Shown piece after piece: positions 5,914-10,546 of a stretch of 10,546 bases of DNA. The first letter of the stretch is position 1. The number at the start of each line of letters is the position of its first letter. The stretch comes from Bacillota bacterium (GTDB lineage Bacteria; Bacillota; Dethiobacteria; Dethiobacterales; Dethiobacteraceae). The position numbers and the translations under genes are program-made. The stretch lies in the NCBI GenBank assembly GCA_024650095.1, contig JANKMV010000048.1:1-10546 (forward strand), read 5' to 3'. The notes below the pieces were generated by a model. It saw nothing but the letters and a program-made list of their open reading frames with translations, had not been told where the DNA came from and made no database searches.

Positions 5914-7215
5914 ATGCAACGGTTGGTACTGGTAGTTGGACTAACATGGATGATAATACGTCCTTATCCGAGTCAAGTAACGGTAAATATAGTTACGCTT
6001 ACAACGCTAATACCGTTTATTTTTTTATTATGGTATAATCGCTTGACAATCCCAACTTTAATAAAGAAAAATAGAAATTTAGTGCTTGCATTTTCTATCA
6101 TTATGATTTCCCAAATGATTAGTATAACGTACTCCTATATATTTATTGGGACTTCAATTAATATCCGTGACTTGTTTGAGCTTGCGCGTATGCCTTTTTT
6201 CCTTATCATCTTAATAGGAACACTGTCTAGCATGTCAGATGATAATATGTATACAATTGAAAAAACCTTTAGTAATGCCAGTTTGTTTGCCATCGGTATA
6301 GGTTTTATGCAATTGATTAAGTTTCCAGCTTTACAATCCGTGATGGAGGCGCTCTACTACCAAAGTAGCCGGATAACTTTTATTGTTAGTCGGCAAAATC
6401 GAATTGTATCTTCATTTATGAATCCAAATTTTTTTGGTGCATTTTTTATTTTTTTTCTTTCATGGTCATTAATTAATTTCCTTACACACTATGATAAACA
6501 AAAATATAAGTATGGGTTTTATATCATTTTAAGCGAAGTAGGCGTTATACTATCGACTTCAAGAACAAGTATTATTACTTCCCTAGTTCTAACAGGTATT
6601 GTTGTTATTCTATTTGTTCTAAAGTCAAAAGAAGGATTGAATATAGGTTTTTCCAGAAAAACACTTATTGTGAGTTCAGTCATGATTGTTAGCTGTTTCA
6701 TCGTATTAATTTTTCTGCTCAAAGACAGAGTGCCATATGTTGAAAATGCAGTGGACATAATTACGAATAGTAAAGGAAATTTTGCGCTAGTTAATTCAGT
6801 TTCTTTACGAATAAATATTTGGCTTTCTTCAGTAGCAGATATTATGAAAAGCCCGATACTGGGCTACGGACCAGCAAAGTCTATGAGAAGCTTTGTTGAT
6901 AATAACTATCTATTCATAGTCTTCCGATATGGAATTCTTGGCTTACTTTCCTATCTTTATTTATATGGCAGCATACTCGTGTCACTTTATCGGGGAATTA
7001 CGAGAGAAACATCAATGTTGCTAAAAAGGGTAAGAATAATGCTTATTGCTATATTATTATCCTTTTCATTCATGGCACTTATGATGGAAATTTTTGAAAG
7101 TATGCAACTTATGAGTATTTATTTTTTCTTTTATGCTATTCACCTCACTGGGACGGAAAGGCGTAGTAAAAATGCTAATAACTTATCTAATCTTAACATA
7201 CAATCGAAAGCATGA
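5914..7215 (+). CDS. Wzy-like polysaccharide polymerase (O-antigen polymerase/ligase family)
   Basis: A polytopic membrane protein proposed to join repeat units on the outer face of the membrane. It has 433 residues with roughly 10-12 hydrophobic segments. I see MNPNFFGAFFIF (169-180) and LSTSRTS (213-219). A large external loop is likely between about 270 and 330, leading into ILGYGPAKS (315-323) and DNNYLFIVFRYGILGLL (329-345). The last matches the GxG...HNxYL...GxxGL pattern of the Wzy_C/O-antigen ligase family, with Asn where His is common. The ATG at 5914 follows AAAGGGA by about ten bases. A GTG at 5872 in the same frame would overlap the previous gene and adds a short basic stretch. 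The gene is very AT-rich: 12 of 60 bases at 6421-6480 are G or C. Its last 44 bases overlap the next gene. Substrate is unknown, as usual for this fast-diverging family. Confidence 0.85.
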   Translation: MQRLVLVVGLTWMIIRPYPSQVTVNIVTLTTLIPFIFLLWYNRLTIPTLIKKNRNLVLAFSIIMISQMISITYSYIFIGTSINIRDLFELARMPFFLIILIGTLSSMSDDNMYTIEKTFSNASLFAIGIGFMQLIKFPALQSVMEALYYQSSRITFIVSRQNRIVSSFMNPNFFGAFFIFFLSWSLINFLTHYDKQKYKYGFYIILSEVGVILSTSRTSIITSLVLTGIVVILFVLKSKEGLNIGFSRKTLIVSSVMIVSCFIVLIFLLKDRVPYVENAVDIITNSKGNFALVNSVSLRINIWLSSVADIMKSPILGYGPAKSMRSFVDNNYLFIVFRYGILGLLSYLYLYGSILVSLYRGITRETSMLLKRVRIMLIAILLSFSFMALMMEIFESMQLMSIYFFFYAIHLTGTERRSKNANNLSNLNIQSKA

Positions 7216-8065
7216 TCTTGATCGTTGTCTGAAAAGTATACAGGAACAACGGTATTCAGAGATCGAAGTTATCGTAGTAGATAATAATTCTACCGACGGG
7301 ACAGATCAATTTATTGATGCTTTTTATCCTTCCGTCCATTATATCTATGTAGACTATAATAGCGGTGTTTGCGAAGGTAGAAACATTGGTTTTCGACAGG
7401 CAACCGGTGATGTTATTATTGTGTTAGACGATGATAGTGAAGTTAATGACCCTAATTTTACAGATTCAATTGTTAAACAGTTTATCAGTAATAATTCTAT
7501 GGGGTTATTATCTTTTAAGGTTACTAATCCACTTATACCAGATACACGACGTGTTATACCAAGCACAGACAAATCAATAATTAATAGTATGCAGCCAGTA
7601 GAAGTCGCCTATTTTTTGGGTGGTGGCGTTGCTATACGCAAAAAAGTGCTAGATGAGACGGGACTTTATCCATCCCAGTATTTTTATTCAATGGAAGAGC
7701 TCGATCTGGCCTATCGTGTTATGAAAACGCAGTGGAAGATTTTTTACTTCCCCAAAATTGAAGTTCTTCATCACGAATCACAAAACCAACGACCTTCCTG
7801 GCGTCGCTTTTATTTTGATTGCCGTAATCGAGTTTGGTTAACTGTTACGTATCTACCACTTAAATATTTGCTGATAAACAATAGTGTTTGGTTCTTTAAA
7901 ATGCTACTACAAGCAGTTAAGTATCGTCACACAAAGCATTTTTTTAGAGGTTTTTGTGACGGAATAAAGGGACTGCCATTTTTTTTAAAAAGGCGTAAAA
8001 ACTCCCTTCTGACAAAAGAAGAAGTGAAGCGTATCCGGCTTCTTCACGGTAGACTTTATTATTAG
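7172..8065 (+). CDS. Family 2 glycosyltransferase (rhamnosyltransferase-like)
   Basis: A cytoplasmic or membrane-associated GT-A enzyme that adds one sugar to the lipid-linked repeat unit. In its 297 residues I see TYLILTYNRK (4-13), VVDNNSTDGTD (35-45), NSGVCEGRNIGF (63-74), the metal-binding LDDDSE (85-90), FLGGGVAIRKKVL (148-160) and FYSMEELDLAYR (171-182), which matches the family's ExD acceptor-side motif, then HHES (200-203). The C-terminus is basic with an amphipathic or hydrophobic stretch at about 224-245. I chose the ATG at 7172 because it puts the first GT-A strand at the very N-terminus, as is normal, with GGAAAGG at 7155-7161. The ATG at 7133 would add 13 residues. Even so the gene begins 44 bases inside the polymerase gene, which suggests translational coupling. 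The donor sugar cannot be told. Confidence 0.88.
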   Translation: MLITYLILTYNRKHDLDRCLKSIQEQRYSEIEVIVVDNNSTDGTDQFIDAFYPSVHYIYVDYNSGVCEGRNIGFRQATGDVIIVLDDDSEVNDPNFTDSIVKQFISNNSMGLLSFKVTNPLIPDTRRVIPSTDKSIINSMQPVEVAYFLGGGVAIRKKVLDETGLYPSQYFYSMEELDLAYRVMKTQWKIFYFPKIEVLHHESQNQRPSWRRFYFDCRNRVWLTVTYLPLKYLLINNSVWFFKMLLQAVKYRHTKHFFRGFCDGIKGLPFFLKRRKNSLLTKEEVKRIRLLHGRLYY

Positions 8066-8176
8066 TATGATCAGATATTACTCAAGGTTTTTCAAACAGA
8101 TTTTTCGTAGAAGTAGTCAGTATAGTGTTTTCTAATGTGGAATTGTTTATTAAATAAAGGAAAAGGGGATTAATAA

Positions 8177-9085
8177 ATGGACGAACCGCTCGTTAGTGTT
8201 ATTATCCCAACGTATAAAAGTACCATAACTTTAAAGGACGCAATTGATTCTGTTTTAAATCAAGTATATAAAAATATCGAAATAATCGTTATAGATGATA
8301 ATAATCCAAATACCCAAGAGAGAGTATCAACAGAATTAATAATTAATGAATACAGGAACAACGATAATGTAAATTATATCCAACATGAAAAGAATAAAAA
8401 TGGTGCAGCGGCAAGAAATACAGGATTTAATAATTCTAATGGGCAGTATATTTGTTTCCTTGACGATGATGATTTATTTTGTCCGGATAAGGTTAAAGAA
8501 CAAGTAGAGTATCTTACAGCTCATAATGAGTATCAAGCTGTATATTGTGGAAGATATCAATGGAATAAGGTAATTACCTCAAATAAAAAAGGTGATCTGT
8601 CTGAGGAAATTTTATCCTTGTCATTTACCCCATATACATCCTCTATTATGTTGCGTCGCGAGTGTTATATAGCATTAAACGGATTTGATGAAAATTATAA
8701 AAGACATCAAGACTTTGAATTTTTATTACGGTTTTTTGAGCTATATTCAATTGGCGTTATAGAAAAACCTTTAATTAAAATAAAAGGAAATCAAATCAAT
8801 AATGCCCTACATGGCAGTGAACTTGAAGCACTAAAAGATAAATTTTTAAATCAGTTTATGAGTCATATTAATAGAATTGACCGAGAAAAAAAAGGATTTA
8901 AAAAAATGGTTCTAGCAAAACATTATTCAGCATTATTTTGGAACTGCGTAAAGCGGGTAAGGCTAATAATTGCCCTCCGTGTCTTTATAAAATATACTCA
9001 AATTTGTGGATTTATTTTTTGGAAATGCATTTATTTCCACTTTAAAAATTGGGTCGAAAGCAAGATGGAAATTAGTAATGCTTAG
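8177..9085 (+). CDS. Family 2 glycosyltransferase
   Basis: Probably adds a further sugar to the repeat unit. The 302-residue protein has LVSVIIPTYKS (5-15), VIDDNNPNTQ (38-47, the DDNNP variant seen in many capsule glycosyltransferases), NGAAARNTGF (75-84), the metal-binding FLDDDDL (94-100), SSIMLRRE (155-162) and the acceptor-side HQDFEFLLRF (177-186). A Lys/Arg-rich, partly hydrophobic C-terminal region (about 236-290) may attach it to the membrane. AAAGGAAAAGGGG at 8156-8168 precedes the ATG. This is one of the most AT-rich parts of the window (13 of 60 bases at 8341-8400 and 17 of 60 at 8701-8760 are G or C), consistent with acquisition by transfer. A gap of 111 bases separates it from the gene before, the largest within this run of glycan genes apart from the gap before the flippase. 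I see no convincing promoter or terminator in that gap. Confidence 0.88.
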   Translation: MDEPLVSVIIPTYKSTITLKDAIDSVLNQVYKNIEIIVIDDNNPNTQERVSTELIINEYRNNDNVNYIQHEKNKNGAAARNTGFNNSNGQYICFLDDDDLFCPDKVKEQVEYLTAHNEYQAVYCGRYQWNKVITSNKKGDLSEEILSLSFTPYTSSIMLRRECYIALNGFDENYKRHQDFEFLLRFFELYSIGVIEKPLIKIKGNQINNALHGSELEALKDKFLNQFMSHINRIDREKKGFKKMVLAKHYSALFWNCVKRVRLIIALRVFIKYTQICGFIFWKCIYFHFKNWVESKMEISNA

Positions 9086-9124
9086 TATTTAGATTGTAAT
9101 TCAGGAAAGAGGTTCAATAGAGGA

Positions 9125-10276
9125 ATGAACATTATACTAGTTACTCCCTTATATCCACTAGTTAATAGACATGACCTAGTTTTTGATACGAAGGCTATTC
9201 ATTACTTTACCAGACAATGGGTAAAAGCGGGACACAATGTTACAGTTTTTCATATGTACTTTCACTTAACTCGCAAATATAAATTATACTATGGGCGTAG
9301 AATTACAAAAACGGAATTAGATGGTGTAAAGATTTATATGATGGAAAACAGGTGTTCACGGAGGTTAAAAAAAATAACTAAGGCTCAGATGATAATAGCT
9401 GCAAATAACTATAATAAGCTTATACCTAATATACAAACACCAGATGTGCTTTTAGTACACATGCCATGTGATATGGTTGGTTTTATTGAGAATCTAAACA
9501 TCCGTTGTCCCCGCATTGCTGTTCTTCATGAAACGGATATCAAAAGATTAAATAATAAAATGGCGGATATTTCAGATCTTATAAACAATTATGTAGGCAT
9601 TGGTTTTCGTTCTATGAGCATTAAGAATAGGTTCTGTGGACTAACTCCATCTGATATTGATGAATTCATTGTGTACTCGGGAGCTCCTAGTTTAGCCCCC
9701 CAGAAGGAAATTAGAAATGAATATAATAAGTGCTTACAGATTTTATTTGTTGGAAAATTAATACCAAGAAAAAATGTACACGTTGTGCTTCGGTCACTCG
9801 CAAGTGTTAGTGACAAGTTGGATTTTCATTTCACAATTGTCGGAGAAGGAAAAGAGAAGCCGTACTTGGAAAGTTTAACACAATCATTAGAGTTAAATGC
9901 TAAAGTTTCTTTTTATTCAGCTATGGCGAGAGAAGATGTACTGAAAAAAATGGATGAGGTAGATGTGTTCGTAATGGTGAGTTCGTCAGAAACATTTGGC
10001 CTTGTATATATTGAAGCAATGTCTCGTGGATGTATTACTATTGGAGCAAAGGGCGAAGGAATCGATGGTGTCATCATAGATGGAGAAAATGGCTTTTTAG
10101 TTGAACCGGATAATATTATTATGTTACAGAAATGCATTATCAAAATTGCAAACATGAACCATAGGGAACGTGTTTCAATGTCAAAGAAAGCCGTGTGTAC
10201 AGCTCAAAATATGTCGGAAGAAAAAGTCGCGGATGATTACTTGAATAATGTAAAGAAATTATTAGCGCATGATTAG
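9125..10276 (+). CDS. Family 4 (GT-B) glycosyltransferase
   Basis: A retaining glycosyltransferase, expected to use a nucleotide sugar to extend the lipid-linked glycan in the cytoplasm. The 383-residue protein has an N-terminal Rossmann half beginning MNIILVTPLYP and containing FTRQWVKAGHNVTVFH (28-43). The C-terminal half shows ILFVGKLIPRKNV (206-218), FTIVGEGKEKPYLE (236-249), VSFYSAMAREDVL (261-273) and the E-x7-E motif in SETFGLVYIEAMSRG (288-302), followed by DGENGFLVEPDN (319-330). These are typical GT4 (Glycos_transf_1) features and the length is normal. AGGAAAGAGG at 9103-9112 precedes the ATG by 12 bases. It is the last complete gene of the set, placed just before the flippase. Donor and acceptor are not predictable. 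Confidence 0.9.
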   Translation: MNIILVTPLYPLVNRHDLVFDTKAIHYFTRQWVKAGHNVTVFHMYFHLTRKYKLYYGRRITKTELDGVKIYMMENRCSRRLKKITKAQMIIAANNYNKLIPNIQTPDVLLVHMPCDMVGFIENLNIRCPRIAVLHETDIKRLNNKMADISDLINNYVGIGFRSMSIKNRFCGLTPSDIDEFIVYSGAPSLAPQKEIRNEYNKCLQILFVGKLIPRKNVHVVLRSLASVSDKLDFHFTIVGEGKEKPYLESLTQSLELNAKVSFYSAMAREDVLKKMDEVDVFVMVSSSETFGLVYIEAMSRGCITIGAKGEGIDGVIIDGENGFLVEPDNIIMLQKCIIKIANMNHRERVSMSKKAVCTAQNMSEEKVADDYLNNVKKLLAHD

Positions 10277-10354
10277 GCTATCCGTGATAAGTTAACAAAT
10301 TAAGAGACATTCTACTGAAAGAGCTTTGAGATATTAGTTTCTTTTCTTACATGT

Positions 10355-10385
10355 ATTGCTGTTAAAGATAACTATTAACAGCAAT
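10355..10385. other. Perfect 11-bp stem-loop in the 160-base gap before the flippase gene
   Basis: ATTGCTGTTAA and TTAACAGCAAT flank the 9-base loop AGATAACTA. Neither strand has a T-run after the stem, so it is not a standard intrinsic terminator. It lies 51 bases upstream of the flippase ATG. It may be a transcript-processing or stabilising hairpin, a factor-dependent pause site, or a protein-binding palindrome. The rest of the gap (10277-10436) shows no gene. Confidence 0.6.
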
Positions 10386-10436
10386 GACACGAAGAGGCGT
10401 GAATTGATTAGAAATAATGTTGAGGGAAATGATTAG

Positions 10437-10546
10437 ATGGCAGCTACTTCAATTAGAAAAGCAACACTAATTAATTTTATAGGAAAATACACAAACATCT
10501 TTATTCAGCTTATTTATAGTGCAATCCTATCTAGGATTCTTACACC
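10437..10546 (+). CDS. Wzx-like polysaccharide flippase (MOP superfamily), 3' partial
   Basis: Only the first 36 codons are inside the window, too short for an automatic call. The translation begins MAATSIRKATLINFIGKYTN and continues IFIQLIYSAILSRILTP. This closely follows the start of WzxC-type lipopolysaccharide/exopolysaccharide exporters: a short polar start, then a first membrane helix ending in an (A/S)R(L/I)LTP turn. GAGGGA at 10422-10427 sits nine bases before the ATG. Such proteins move the undecaprenyl-diphosphate-linked repeat unit across the membrane for a Wzy polymerase, which is encoded upstream. The family call rests on one helix and on gene context. Confidence 0.75.
   Translation, partial: MAATSIRKATLINFIGKYTNIFIQLIYSAILSRILT

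Noticed and set aside
6519..6758. A minus-strand open frame of 79 codons inside the polymerase gene
   Set aside because: It has no motif or ribosome binding site and sits opposite membrane-segment codons, which often leave the reverse frame open.
8066..8176. A promoter in the gap between two GT2 genes (TATAGT at 8121)
   Set aside because: No acceptable -35 hexamer lies 16-18 bp upstream, and TATA-like strings are expected by chance in sequence this AT-rich.
10326..10354. A promoter for the flippase gene based on TTGAGA at 10326-10331 (5/6 match to the -35 consensus)
   Set aside because: No hexamer at 16-18 bp spacing resembles TATAAT; the best matches only three of six.

Overview
This window is most of an exopolysaccharide or capsule (possibly secondary wall polymer) biosynthesis locus. 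Every supported gene is on the + strand. Strong AAGGAGG-type ribosome binding sites, sigma-A-like promoters with 17-bp spacers, a TagO/WecA-type initiating enzyme and a LytR-CpsA-Psr (LCP) protein all point to a Bacillota-type bacterium. The class is not resolved, and I make no species call.

Layout. (1) Bases 1-1302: a polyprenyl-phosphate sugar-1-phosphate transferase (WbaP/WcaJ type), cut off by the left edge and closed by a hairpin terminator at 1318-1353. (2) Bases 1433-1476: two overlapping promoter-like sequences that drive a second unit. That unit holds a TagO/WecA-type polytopic phosphoglycosyltransferase (1529-2464) and an NDP-sugar pyrophosphorylase with a hexapeptide-repeat tail (2566-3654, possibly starting at an ATC codon at 2557). 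A perfect 20-bp palindrome lies between these two genes. (3) A further promoter at 3701-3729 precedes an LCP protein (3757-4701). After it come a membrane GT2 glycosyltransferase (4740-5897), a Wzy-like polymerase (5914-7215), two GT2 enzymes (7172-8065, 8177-9085), a GT4 enzyme (9125-10276) and the first 36 codons of a Wzx-like flippase (10437 onward).

Inferred pathway: one or both phosphoglycosyltransferases load the first sugar phosphate onto undecaprenyl phosphate. The pyrophosphorylase supplies an activated sugar. The four glycosyltransferases extend the repeat unit on the cytoplasmic face, Wzx flips it, Wzy polymerises it, and the LCP protein can attach the polymer to the cell wall. No chain-length regulator or tyrosine kinase (Wzz/Wzc/CpsBCD) is seen, so these must lie outside the window or be absent.

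Base composition falls from the left (hand counts of 27/60 and 39/60 G+C in sampled lines of gene 1) to the right (12/60, 13/60 and 17/60 in sampled lines of the polymerase and the third GT2). This is the usual pattern of conserved assembly genes followed by a variable, AT-rich, probably exchanged set of serotype genes.

I do not see a clearly new biological system. The points most worth a second look are the possible non-canonical ATC start, the perfect palindrome just upstream of it, the coexistence of two kinds of initiating transferase, the tandem overlapping promoters, and a perfect stem-loop without a U-tract in the leader of the flippase gene.
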